Shown here piece by piece: positions 8,115-16,748 of a DNA stretch of 64,000 nucleotides (position 1 is the stretch's first letter; every line of letters begins with the position of its first letter). The stretch lies in the NCBI GenBank assembly GCA_001563335.1, contig LRSL01000069.1, positions 1 through 64,000 on the forward strand, written 5' to 3'. The notes beneath the pieces are model-generated. The model saw only the letters and a list, made by a program, of their open reading frames with translations, was not told the origin of the DNA and searched no databases. The stretch is from Candidatus Thorarchaeota archaeon SMTZ1-45 (lineage in GTDB: Archaea; Asgardarchaeota; Thorarchaeia; Thorarchaeales; Thorarchaeaceae). Made by a program: the position numbers and the translations under genes.

Positions 8115-11100
8115 TTATTTAGCCCCTCTCCTGCGTAGAAGAGCTACTATGATCACAATAGCGATAGCTACGCCTAATCCACCAACGATGAGTAACATTG
8201 TTTCTAGAGGCATCTCTACTCCACCAGTTGGAGTTGTAGTAGGAGTCGTTGGTGTCGTCGTGGTGGGCACGACTTCGTTCACAGTCACTATCACGGTGTC
8301 TGTCACACTGTTTTCACCATGGTCAACAACCACAATTGTGTAGTTGTAGACGCCTGGTGAAAGACCATCAACGTCAATCGTGATTGCTGAACCATCCCAA
8401 GTTCCACTATCTTCTATAACACCATTCTTGTAGATTGTGAAGTTCTTCGGGTGTGAATCATTAGGAGTCCAGATAATCGCATTTCCAGTTTCACCTTCGT
8501 TATAATCAAAGTCAGCTGGATGGTCAATGGTTGGTGCAGTGCCATCCTGAACATATACCCACACCTGATCTATCGCTGAGTGACCTGTAGTGTCTGTGAC
8601 GACAATAGTGTAGTTGTATGTACCAAAGGCCAGTCCATCAACGGACACTATGATTGATTCAGCACTCGAGTTCCATGCACCAGATCTGAGAACACTTCCT
8701 TCCATGTAGATGATATAGGAGCTTGGAAGTGGGTCACTAGGCAACCATGTGATAGAGTAGCCTACGTCACCTTCGTCATAATAGATGTCTGCAGGAGTAT
8801 TGATTGTAGGTGACGTTGTGTCTTGGACATAGACCCAAACGACATCACGGGACCATTCTCCGTTGCTGTCCCACAGCTGTAGGGTATAGTTATGAGCGCC
8901 CAGAGAGAGTCCATCCAAGTCTACAACATAAGGCACGCCAATATACCAGTCACCTGAATCTATCGAAACCTCATCTTCGTACAATGTATAGCCATTTGGA
9001 TTGTTCCCTGAAACATACCACGTTAGGTTGTTGTCCGTCGTTCCATATTCAATATAGATATCAGCTGGACTAGATATGAGTGGGGGTCTGTCAATTGGTG
9101 GGAACATGTTTGTGATAGCTGCTCCTTGCAAAATCCCTCCTTGGTCGATATAAACAAACAGGCCATTACATTGAAGAACAGTGACAGTCATGTTCATCAT
9201 TCCAAGATCGATGGTCAGGTTGTAGGTAGCATATCCGTATAACTCACCAGTACTAGTCACATGCAAAATCTGATTCCATTCTATTAGACATGCAGGATCA
9301 CCAATGTTTGCTGCAGGGAACGAGTTCTCATCTATAGATGTTGAATAAGGTAGAATCTCTGGAGCAGAAATACCAGAAACAAGCAGCAGATGCTTGTACA
9401 ACCAGGTCTGCTCCACAGGATAACCCGGCCAGCCACCGGAGATATATCCGTTCAAAACATTGACTCTGAGCCAAGTAGCAATGTATGAGCTTGGCATCCC
9501 TAACTGTGTCTGGTTCAGGATCATTGAACAATTGATCTCTAATGGTGAGAGCCAGTTCAAGAAAGTGAAGTTGAATTTCATCTGTATATTATAGCCGGGA
9601 TCGTGAAGGTCAATGAAGAAATAATCACCATAAGTTGGTCTAATCCGTGGAACGACGAGATAGGACTCGATTGTGACTGATTCATTCACTTGAACACCGT
9701 TGTACCAAGTACCCATCAATGTTATCGTATTGGTGCCGTTCTGAAACACTGGTACGAATATTGTAAGCTCTGGATAAGAATTGACTCCAATGACATGTGT
9801 AATCCATGCATCATTCACAAATACTGTGATGTTTTCTAGGTTCACAACATCTGATGCGGAATAGTTTACAAAGACAAGACCACCGCGGATTTGTTGATCA
9901 GTTGTTGGTGTGTATATTGTAATTCTATAGACAACAAGGATTTTCTCCTCTCTGTTGTTATAGATTAAAGACTCTCCACTAACAGGAGCGACATAGGATG
10001 TCAGATTCATTGTGCCAGATGTCGGCACTAGGATCTGCGAATGTATGAAAGCTGATTCACCAGGATCTAGGGAAACCACAAAGAGTGAGTCCTCCAGAGC
10101 ACCATCAACCCAGAGCTCAAGAGTGAACCCACTCTCCGTCGATGAGCCTTGGTTGGTCACATAGGTATATACATCAACTAACGAACCCCCACCAGCTCCA
10201 GCAGGCGAATCGATAGATGAGCTAAGATCATGGAGTGGTAAGGTCAGCCAGTAATCAATGATGTTCTCAAACATGAGATGGTTATCTGTTCTATACAGAT
10301 CCCATGTAAGAGCGGAAGCCACACAGAGGACCTTTGACTCTCCTATCTCTCTTGCTGCACCTATGATGTTCTGGTCATCTGAAGTACGAATAAGTTCTCG
10401 GAATGGATAGCTCAGAACAAAGGTATGGCTTTGTTCAAAATGCTGGAGTTGTGTCACACCAGTCATCAGGGGATGACCGGATTCAAAATTGGTGGTATTA
10501 TCTGCTGGCGAGTCTATGTTTAAGGCAAAGGATATTCCAAGGTTTGCCATGAAGGCATGCAAGCCTTCGGGAAAACCCCAAGAAAAGGAAACAACCAGTT
10601 TACCGCCACCATTGACGAAATCTTCGAGAGCTGTGATTTCAGGCGCGGGCCAAGAGTCCCCACCATCACCAATGAAGATGACATCATATAGCGTCAGATT
10701 ATCAATAGTGAGTGAGTCAGTTATTAGCCCAGTCAAGTATCCACGACTGGAATAAAGATCTCTAATGTCCCACATGGGATTCTCATAATGAGTTGTGATA
10801 AAGCCTGCTGCAGGAACAGTCCTGTCATAATAGAAAGTCACGGTATCAGAGCCTGAATGGCCCAATGGATCATATGCAACGACTGTGACATTGTACCATA
10901 TCTGATTCTCAAGAACCAAGTAGATGTAATTATAGAAGTCAACCCGTTCATAGAATGAGTTGTTGATATAGACTTCGAAGTATTCAACCCAGCTTGTGAG
11001 GTCGCTATAGGTCCAGTTCACCTTGCCATCATTCAATGTGCCCAAATCTGAAGGATAGGCAATCGTGACAGTTGGGTCGTCGATATCAACGAGAACCTGA

Positions 11101-12140
11101 GTTCCAGTCGTGTAATTCATACCACCGGTTTCCATATAGACTTCAATCCAATTGCCTCCAGTGGGTAATCCTGTCATGAACATGAAGTCTAGGGGTGTGG
11201 TGGCATACCATACAAAGTTCAGGAACACATGATAGGCGACTATGGTTTCATTCGAGTGTCCTTCCCAAGTCAGATTGTAGTCTGTCGATGCAGACTGATC
11301 TTCTGAAGTAATGAAGAGCCACTTCTTTGGAGGGTCGAAACGAAGTGTGAGATCGTCTATCGGGAAAGGACTGACTGAAGGTTGTTCATAGTTACTCCAA
11401 ATCGCTCCATGGTTGAGACCGATTGAGTATGGGAAACTGTAGGTGTTCTGAACCCAGTCATAATTGAAATCGATAGAGCCATTATCATAGAATATGACCT
11501 GAAACGTACCGATTAATTCGTAAGGGTAATACATACTATGCACATTATTGTACTCAATAACATAGCGACTGGGAGAAGTCATGGTCAGATTATATACACC
11601 AGGATTTCCAGATTGCCAGTCAAGTGGAGTCGCAAAGGGAGCCACTGCATACCAAGAGCTTTCGTCAGTTGAGCCAATCCCTACCCAAGGAGCACTAGGA
11701 TAGGTGTTGTAGAACGACATCCACCCATGTCTTGACACATAGATCTTAGTGAAATTCTCGCCATAGAATGGAAACACAAAGGGGAGCGTAAGCATGACAG
11801 TTTCGCTCACGCTGAGGTCGTTCCATGTCCCGCCGGTGGCATCCTCCCAATTGTAGGGAAGTGTCATTGTGCTATAATCAAAATCGCCCGCTGTAGGGTC
11901 AGTGGCACTAGGAAAGAATTGGCTGTTTATATCTACAGGTTCTTTGGACTGTAGTTTACCAATGTTGTCATCTTCGACTTGCTGTCTGAAATCAATTGAT
12001 TCTGGAGAATCAAGGTTCTCTGTTGCAAAGTCAGAAGGATTGCTTGTGCTTCTCGGAATAGCTGGAAGGCTACTCGCGAAGTTGCCCAATATGAATATGA
12101 ATGCAAAGACTGACAATAACAAATAGAGCTTCTTCTTCAT
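8115..12140 (-). CDS. Giant membrane-anchored surface protein with Ig-like repeats
   Basis: 1341 aa. Residues 1-25 are a signal peptide (KKKLYLLLSVFAFIFILG). The first third is beta-rich. Around residues 450-640 is an alpha/beta segment resembling a DUF4350/GATase-like domain (VIFIGDGG, then FVNGGGKLVVSFSWG). A CARDB-like domain follows near 640-760 (VYTYVTNQGSSTESGFTLELWVDG). Three Ig-like repeats with a period of about 90 residues start near 1020, 1110 and 1200; each has a PADI/PADF start, an EG segment, an SGxW motif and a YNYTIVV strand. A Thr/Pro linker and one membrane helix followed by RRRGAK end the protein. This is a stalked cell-surface protein, probably for adhesion or S-layer function. 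The Ig-repeat plus Thr-stalk design is common in Asgard archaea. Confidence 0.85.
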   Translation of the reverse strand: MKKKLYLLLSVFAFIFILGNFASSLPAIPRSTSNPSDFATENLDSPESIDFRQQVEDDNIGKLQSKEPVDINSQFFPSATDPTAGDFDYSTMTLPYNWEDATGGTWNDLSVSETVMLTLPFVFPFYGENFTKIYVSRHGWMSFYNTYPSAPWVGIGSTDESSWYAVAPFATPLDWQSGNPGVYNLTMTSPSRYVIEYNNVHSMYYPYELIGTFQVIFYDNGSIDFNYDWVQNTYSFPYSIGLNHGAIWSNYEQPSVSPFPIDDLTLRFDPPKKWLFITSEDQSASTDYNLTWEGHSNETIVAYHVFLNFVWYATTPLDFMFMTGLPTGGNWIEVYMETGGMNYTTGTQVLVDIDDPTVTIAYPSDLGTLNDGKVNWTYSDLTSWVEYFEVYINNSFYERVDFYNYIYLVLENQIWYNVTVVAYDPLGHSGSDTVTFYYDRTVPAAGFITTHYENPMWDIRDLYSSRGYLTGLITDSLTIDNLTLYDVIFIGDGGDSWPAPEITALEDFVNGGGKLVVSFSWGFPEGLHAFMANLGISFALNIDSPADNTTNFESGHPLMTGVTQLQHFEQSHTFVLSYPFRELIRTSDDQNIIGAAREIGESKVLCVASALTWDLYRTDNHLMFENIIDYWLTLPLHDLSSSIDSPAGAGGGSLVDVYTYVTNQGSSTESGFTLELWVDGALEDSLFVVSLDPGESAFIHSQILVPTSGTMNLTSYVAPVSGESLIYNNREEKILVVYRITIYTPTTDQQIRGGLVFVNYSASDVVNLENITVFVNDAWITHVIGVNSYPELTIFVPVFQNGTNTITLMGTWYNGVQVNESVTIESYLVVPRIRPTYGDYFFIDLHDPGYNIQMKFNFTFLNWLSPLEINCSMILNQTQLGMPSSYIATWLRVNVLNGYISGGWPGYPVEQTWLYKHLLLVSGISAPEILPYSTSIDENSFPAANIGDPACLIEWNQILHVTSTGELYGYATYNLTIDLGMMNMTVTVLQCNGLFVYIDQGGILQGAAITNMFPPIDRPPLISSPADIYIEYGTTDNNLTWYVSGNNPNGYTLYEDEVSIDSGDWYIGVPYVVDLDGLSLGAHNYTLQLWDSNGEWSRDVVWVYVQDTTSPTINTPADIYYDEGDVGYSITWLPSDPLPSSYIIYMEGSVLRSGAWNSSAESIIVSVDGLAFGTYNYTIVVTDTTGHSAIDQVWVYVQDGTAPTIDHPADFDYNEGETGNAIIWTPNDSHPKNFTIYKNGVIEDSGTWDGSAITIDVDGLSPGVYNYTIVVVDHGENSVTDTVIVTVNEVVPTTTTPTTPTTTPTGGVEMPLETMLLIVGGLGVAIAIVIIVALLRRRGAK

Positions 12141-12165
12141 GAAGATCTCTCCCCTTAAAGCTAAA

Positions 12166-12197
12166 TGTTGGAGGAACCCCGCGATTCTCCTCCAACA
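12166..12197 (-). promoter_or_regulatory. Leader hairpin of the giant surface-protein gene
   Basis: A perfect 10-bp inverted repeat, TGTTGGAGGA and TCCTCCAACA, with a 12-base loop lies 26 bases before the start codon of the 1341-aa gene. A minus-strand TATA-like TTTATAG near 12223-12229 puts transcription start upstream of the hairpin, so it is in the mRNA leader. A separate GGGGAGAG just before the ATG is the real ribosome-binding site. The hairpin may protect the message or control translation. Confidence 0.5.
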
Positions 12198-12415
12198 ATA
12201 GTATAATCATACTTTGCTCTATTCGACTATAAATCTATTCAATAGATAGAAAGTTAGTATGATAATTTAGGAATCTAAATGCAGCATGGGTGATTGTTCG
12301 TTCATTTTGGAAAGACTACTTGGAACGACAATGTGTGCAAGAAGAAGTAGCAGCAACGAGCAATGTTACTGTGATGGTAAGATTAAACTCAGATGTCAGT
12401 GTTCATCATCAATTG

Positions 12416-12727
12416 ATGTTTGATTCATCTTTGGTTGTTGCGTCAATTTGCGCGGGAGCAATAATAAGCTCACTCATTGTCGGTGTGTGTCTTAGATTCA
12501 TATATGAAAACATAAAGTCACGCGTTGTTGCTAATGCAATCCTAATCATTCTAGGAGCGTTTGGAGTCTTCTTTACTATCTTTGGTTGGTCGTGGATGTT
12601 CTTTCAAGTTCCAAATCGAGAACAGTTTTTGCCCATATTTGGATTCTCGGTTCTTTATTCACTTGTTTTTGGGCTAGTTTTGACATCAGGACTGAATAAG
12701 ACTGAATCGAAGAAGAGAAAATGGTAG
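12416..12727 (+). CDS. Small membrane protein, copy 1 of a duplicated pair
   Basis: About 103 aa from the ATG at 12416 (MFDSSLVVASICAGAI); the open frame reaches back to a GTG at 12290. Three hydrophobic segments are visible: residues 8-30, about 45-68 and about 75-95, with a basic KKRKW tail. The start is chosen because the second copy (12789) has the same upstream segment, resembling AAGATTAAACTC versus AAGATAAAACTC, which looks like a promoter. No family recognised. The gene sits between the surface proteins and the tRNA-linked cassette. Confidence 0.55.
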   Translation: MFDSSLVVASICAGAIISSLIVGVCLRFIYENIKSRVVANAILIILGAFGVFFTIFGWSWMFFQVPNREQFLPIFGFSVLYSLVFGLVLTSGLNKTESKKRKW

Positions 12728-12732
12728 CGGGT
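12722..12732. repeat. 11-bp copy of the initiator tRNA 3' end
   Basis: TGGTAGCGGGT is identical to bases 16749-16759, which encode the CCA end and 3' acceptor strand of the initiator tRNA. It overlaps the stop codon of the first membrane gene. A second copy lies at 13062; those two share 13 bases (ATGGTAGCGGGTA). All three point the same way. Confidence 0.6.
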
Positions 12733-12788
12733 AGCTTTGCTGTAATGGGAAGATAAAACTCGGACCACAGCATGTGTCATATTCAGAA

Positions 12789-13052
12789 ATGCAATTCTTT
12801 GATACAACCATTCCAATCATAGCAATACTCCTTGGATCTGTTATGTCAAGCTTGCTCCTTGCATTGCCATTATATCGCTATAAAGGTAAGATTTCGGAGT
12901 CATCATTCCTACTAAGATTAGCATTGTTGATTCTATTGGCCTTTGGAGTAGGAACTACTGTGTTTGTTTCTTTTGTATTCCCAGTCTATCTCATTTTTGC
13001 ATTCATTTTTGTCCTACCATTCGCTGTTTGTTTTATACTTAGGAGTAGATAA
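12789..13052 (+). CDS. Small membrane protein, copy 2 of a duplicated pair
   Basis: About 87 aa from the ATG at 12789 (a GTG at 12774 is possible). Three hydrophobic segments: IPIIAILLGSVMSSLLLALPL, LALLILLAFGVGTTVFVSF and YLIFAFIFVLPFAVCFIL, ending RSR. The segment order, the SS pair in the first helix and the AFGV motif in the second match the upstream copy, and so does the DNA just before the gene. This indicates a tandem duplication of a roughly 350-bp unit followed by divergence. Function unknown. Confidence 0.6.
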   Translation: MQFFDTTIPIIAILLGSVMSSLLLALPLYRYKGKISESSFLLRLALLILLAFGVGTTVFVSFVFPVYLIFAFIFVLPFAVCFILRSR

Positions 13053-13061
13053 GAAGAAGAA

Positions 13062-13072
13062 TGGTAGCGGGT
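13062..13072. repeat. Second 11-bp copy of the initiator tRNA 3' end
   Basis: TGGTAGCGGGT again, ten bases after the second membrane gene. It and the intact tRNA end at 16749-16759 flank the cassette of genes at 13358-16737. This is the geometry expected when an element integrates at the 3' end of a tRNA gene and leaves a displaced 3' fragment at its far side. The repeat is short, so chance or simple duplication is not excluded. Confidence 0.5.
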
Positions 13073-13319
13073 AATTTGGAAACTAATCTAGAAGTAGGTC
13101 AGTACAAAGAGTCGTAGCACACTTGTTCCCGGCATATGCAAATCTATTATTTGCAATTATGGACTCTGCGATTATGAGAAAAGGACTATTAGCTCCCTAA
13201 AATATATTCTAAAGATTAAAAGTGTCCACAATCCTATCGCTTTGGTTTTGGTCCAGTTTTTTGAACATATAGATGATATCATCAGGTTTTCATGATTCAA
13301 CAAAGAATTTTGATTCAAA

Positions 13320-13354
13320 CTTACCTTCTATAATCATAGTATAAAGAAGGTAAG
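13320..13354 (+). promoter_or_regulatory. Inverted repeat masking the first ribosome-binding site of the cassette
   Basis: CTTACCTTCT (13320-13329) and AGAAGGTAAG (13345-13354) are perfect 10-bp inverted repeats with a 15-base AT-rich loop. The right arm contains the AAGGT ribosome-binding site of the gene starting at 13358. In RNA the hairpin would hide this site; in DNA it could be an operator. The rest of 13073-13319 is AT-rich and shows no gene; TATA-like sequence occurs near 13264-13273. Confidence 0.6.
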
Positions 13355-13357
13355 ATT

Positions 13358-13543
13358 ATGTTCAAGTCATGTGTAGGTGGAAACCATGTGGGAGCCTTAG
13401 AGGGGAAGTTCTGTTCGAGTGATGTAGAACGGGTACCATTTGCTGAGCAGCTCTTACTCCATGCGGCAGGAATGTTGCAAGGACCTAAGGAAACTGTTGT
13501 GCTCGCTGACATTCTCGTAGCGATTCGAGGTGTTGATGTGTAG
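13358..13543 (+). CDS. Small unknown protein, first gene of the cassette
   Basis: 61 aa, MFKSCVGGNHVGALEG to VAIRGVDV, with two cysteines and no recognisable domain. The support is contextual: a good AAGGT site five bases before the ATG, an inverted repeat over that site, and a stop codon embedded in the AGGAGGG that serves the next gene, so the two would be translated together. No family recognised. Confidence 0.5.
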   Translation: MFKSCVGGNHVGALEGKFCSSDVERVPFAEQLLLHAAGMLQGPKETVVLADILVAIRGVDV

Positions 13544-13551
13544 GAGGGCTC

Positions 13552-15807
13552 ATGGTGGAGGGCGTGTCTGGTGAGGGAGTCAGACGGCGACGGAGAGAGT
13601 ATAGTGAGGATGTTGAGGAAACCCGTGTTGAGGAAATGAGTGCTACTGAGGTGGCTCAGGAGAAGATCAAGACTCCTGAGGTGCAGGAAAAGGGTTCTGA
13701 GGTTGATGAAGCTGGTGAAGTTACAGCCATAGAGATAGTGAGGGATGCAATCGAGAAACTGAGGGAGCAAGAGGAGAAGGAGGGAGAGATATCCAGTAAG
13801 CTGGAGGAAGCTATTGAGGATCTAGAGAGGATAGAGAAGACCAACGAGTCCACCGAGAAGAGGCTCAGGGAGGCTTTGGATAGTATTGACGATAGTGAGG
13901 AGATGATAGATGAAAAGCTTGAATCAAGGTTCACTTCGATGGAAGAGATTGAGAAGGCTTACCAGCAACATGGGCATCTTGGTAAAGAGATGAATCTAGA
14001 AACCTGTGAGAAGTGTGAACAATATATCAGGGTTGTGAATGAAGACTCTCAGATTTCAGACGGTAAGATTGCTGACAGAGAAGGTCTTGGAGAACAGATA
14101 ATCAAAAAATGGAGAGAAGGGGAAACATTTGGTCCGACCTCGTATCTTCGCGAGATGGAAAACTCACGTCTGGAGCATGAAACCAATGTGACTGATGAGG
14201 CTCTTGAGCATCGGATAGACCCAAAAGATGTACAAGAAATCACCGCAAAGGTCCTAGAACAGGAGGATAGGTCTGTCAAAGAACTGACCGATGTTGTTGA
14301 GCAGTTGCATAAAGGAATTGGCAGTCCAGAGTTGAATAGTGTGCACTATGCTGAGCTTTATGAAACTGATAAACCTCTTGTGGATGACAGACTCCGGGAC
14401 TTGGCAAGGGAGATATGTGCCAATCGCGAGGATATCGAAAGTGACCTGAACAAGCGTCTGGGACTAGTGAAAGTGGAATATCAAGAACTGAGGGTTGCAG
14501 TCACGGACAATCGGTTGTACTACTGGCATGTTGACACCAGTCCAGATAAGTGGTTGAATGTGCTAGCCGACCAGAAGTTCTACATGTCGAAAGAGGATAA
14601 GCTACGAGTGATCGATGAAACCGTCAGACATCTCCATGTGAGAGGTGGTGGACAGACCTCTGAATATTATCTCAATGATTTGTTAGGTCAGTTGACCAGA
14701 CTTGAAAATCCTGCTGCTAACAGAATTTGTAGGTATTGGGAAAGACACTATTTTGACGGGGAAACATTGCATTTTGTAGCCGATGTTCGTCAAAAACCTG
14801 ATGAATTCAAACATGTTACCAAACACATGGGCATTAGCCATAGGGGTCGTGTAGAGAATCTCAAATGGCCTGAAATTCGTGAATTTAGAATGAAGACTTG
14901 TGCGATTATCGATAGCGACGGAACATTATCTCCTAAAGGGCAGTTAAGATACTTTGAAAAAAATGATGCTCGAAGACACCTTGCAGTTAAGGTATTCCAA
15001 GAATTTGGTGATTTTAAGGTCAAAGAATATCGAGGGGCAAGAGGGGAGAATAAGACAGTTAGAGTTGAACTCCCAATGGTGTTTGGTACAATGATGAAAT
15101 TTTGGGGAATTCCAGAAGGAGATAAGGCAATCCACAACAAGGGATTGCATGAGTCCGTAATTAATGAAACACTCCATATCAAAATACATTATCCAAGAGA
15201 AATGGTTCCGGAAGATGGAAGTATTAGTGGTAACAGAGTAAGTGTAACTCGTCACAATGTACTTCATGCAGGAAAAAAAGAGGAGGTATATAGGAATAAA
15301 TTCGGCATTGAACCCTTGGTGAATCAAGCCCACATAGATTTTGTAAGAGAACATGGGGACCCTCAAAGAGCACAGTTACGCTATAACGAGGGAGAAATTA
15401 TTCGCTTATATCGTTCAAAAATGGTTGAAATAGCCAAAAAAGGAGATGAGGGGATTTCATATATTGCAAAAGACTTCATGCGAATAATTAGCGAGAACGA
15501 GAACAAGCTACTCAACGATGAAGTGAAACATATATTGGAACCACTTGGTATTGAGATACGACATGGAGCATATTATGTACAGTATTATTCACAATCACAA
15601 AGACTCGCTTTATCATCAACAGCTGAAACAAAAACAAAAGATGCTGCAATTCGTTGGGTACTTATTGCTCCACCAAATCATCCTAGTAAGATGAATATCG
15701 CTATTGAACTCATTAAAAGTGATAAAATCCGTAGTAAAAGAATATCAAAACAAATCGAATTAGATGGATTAGCTGTACATCCAATTTGGGAGGAATACTT
15801 AGAGTGA
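13552..15807 (+). CDS. 751-aa protein with coiled coil and a LAGLIDADG-like domain
   Basis: Residues about 25-135 are a charged, Glu/Lys-rich coiled coil; a CEKC pair follows near 150. Residues 450-540 resemble one LAGLIDADG homing-endonuclease unit: CAIIDSDGTL (450-459) matches the acidic signature helix end, then a YFEKNDARRHLAVKVFQEF helix, a basic strand and FWGIPEGDK (517-525), like the usual L-x-x-x-G-x-P-x-G-x-K. Only one such unit is evident, so it would act as a dimer or has lost nuclease activity. G+C falls from about 50% near 13.75 kb to about 35% near 15.4 kb, suggesting a gene assembled from two sources. AGGAGGG lies three bases before the ATG. It is followed by two winged-helix-like genes. 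No intein or intron host is visible; the full function is unknown. Confidence 0.7.
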   Translation: MVEGVSGEGVRRRRREYSEDVEETRVEEMSATEVAQEKIKTPEVQEKGSEVDEAGEVTAIEIVRDAIEKLREQEEKEGEISSKLEEAIEDLERIEKTNESTEKRLREALDSIDDSEEMIDEKLESRFTSMEEIEKAYQQHGHLGKEMNLETCEKCEQYIRVVNEDSQISDGKIADREGLGEQIIKKWREGETFGPTSYLREMENSRLEHETNVTDEALEHRIDPKDVQEITAKVLEQEDRSVKELTDVVEQLHKGIGSPELNSVHYAELYETDKPLVDDRLRDLAREICANREDIESDLNKRLGLVKVEYQELRVAVTDNRLYYWHVDTSPDKWLNVLADQKFYMSKEDKLRVIDETVRHLHVRGGGQTSEYYLNDLLGQLTRLENPAANRICRYWERHYFDGETLHFVADVRQKPDEFKHVTKHMGISHRGRVENLKWPEIREFRMKTCAIIDSDGTLSPKGQLRYFEKNDARRHLAVKVFQEFGDFKVKEYRGARGENKTVRVELPMVFGTMMKFWGIPEGDKAIHNKGLHESVINETLHIKIHYPREMVPEDGSISGNRVSVTRHNVLHAGKKEEVYRNKFGIEPLVNQAHIDFVREHGDPQRAQLRYNEGEIIRLYRSKMVEIAKKGDEGISYIAKDFMRIISENENKLLNDEVKHILEPLGIEIRHGAYYVQYYSQSQRLALSSTAETKTKDAAIRWVLIAPPNHPSKMNIAIELIKSDKIRSKRISKQIELDGLAVHPIWEEYLE

Positions 15808-16385
15808 ATGCCAGAATTGATGAAATAAAATGGAGTATTCTTAGACTTCTAGAAGAAGATAAAACCAAGGGATTTCCTAGAAGAGTAATTGAGCAAAAGC
15901 TTATCCCCAAATATGAACTCAAAGATGTGAAGAAAGCTATCTTCATGCTTCTTGATGAGTTCGTCATTGATCTTGTTGTCGATTATCCATCCGACGACTC
16001 GGAGCTGGATTTCGGACATCCAATATGGTTTGTGAAAATTTTAACAGAAGAAGAGAGGCAGGACCTTCGTGAGCTCTCTCATCTTGACCTGCGACTTCTG
16101 CAAATTCTGCGTGAAACAGACGATGATGTTTTTCCAGGAGAGGTTGCTGCTGATAAAGTAAAAGCCATACTTTTGGCTGAAGGGTTCAACGAGGATGATA
16201 TTGAGTGGGCGGGAATTAAGAATAAGGTCACAAAATTATGGTCGACAATGGACGGAAAACAAACACTATGTTTCATACTAATTCCCGAATACGAGAAGAC
16301 TGAGGAATACAAAAGAGAACGGGAAAAGGCTGCTAATCATGCTACCGAGAAAGAGATTCGCGATATGGAACTAGATGGTCTGTGA
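15804..16385 (+). CDS. Winged-helix-like protein of unknown function
   Basis: About 193 aa. The N-terminus (IDEIKWSILRLLEEDKTKG, then RRVIEQKLIPKYELKDVKKAIFMLLDEFVI) and a second segment (DLRLLQILRET) look like two winged-helix units. The GTG at 15804 overlaps the stop codon of the upstream gene (GTGA) with GGGAGG eleven bases before it, so I prefer it to the TTG at 15786. Translational coupling ties it to the LAGLIDADG-like protein. It may bind DNA or act as its partner; this is inference. Confidence 0.65.
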   Translation: MNARIDEIKWSILRLLEEDKTKGFPRRVIEQKLIPKYELKDVKKAIFMLLDEFVIDLVVDYPSDDSELDFGHPIWFVKILTEEERQDLRELSHLDLRLLQILRETDDDVFPGEVAADKVKAILLAEGFNEDDIEWAGIKNKVTKLWSTMDGKQTLCFILIPEYEKTEEYKREREKAANHATEKEIRDMELDGL

Positions 16386-16431
16386 TTAACTGTTTCATAT
16401 CCAATGATTCAGATTGGAGAGATTATAATTC

Positions 16432-16737
16432 ATGAAGAAAGACACCGATTATGCAGATGAGGAGAAGGATTCTCAAATTAAACAGCATAGAAGGGAAAGA
16501 GCTCGCGAATATCTCATAGAAGTTGCAGATCTAAATTCATTGATTGTAAAGGAATTAAGAGCGAATCCTAATGGTCTTTCTATAGATGAGATTGTAAAAC
16601 GAATCCCAAACTACTCATCCGAACATTACAAGGACGCTATTAATAGTGCGATAGAAGATGAGTATATTGAACTAGTGACTCGTGACGATGGTTTGGAATG
16701 GTATCGTGCTATTCTTTTGGAGTATAAGGAGAATTAA
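16432..16737 (+). CDS. Small winged-helix-like protein
   Basis: 101 aa, highly charged at the N-terminus, followed by SLIVKELRANPNGLSIDEIVKRIP and a helix-strand pattern typical of a winged helix (AINSAIEDEYIELVTRDDGLEWY). It is the last gene of the cassette and ends just 11 bases before the initiator tRNA on the other strand. GGAGA at 16416-16420 is a possible ribosome-binding site. No family assigned; likely DNA-binding. Confidence 0.6.
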   Translation: MKKDTDYADEEKDSQIKQHRRERAREYLIEVADLNSLIVKELRANPNGLSIDEIVKRIPNYSSEHYKDAINSAIEDEYIELVTRDDGLEWYRAILLEYKEN

Positions 16738-16748
16738 CTGTGTTTAAG

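Noticed and set aside
13321..13770. 149-aa minus-strand frame over the cassette start
   Set aside because: Mirror of the coding strand in the Glu/Arg-rich 751-aa gene; no start signal.
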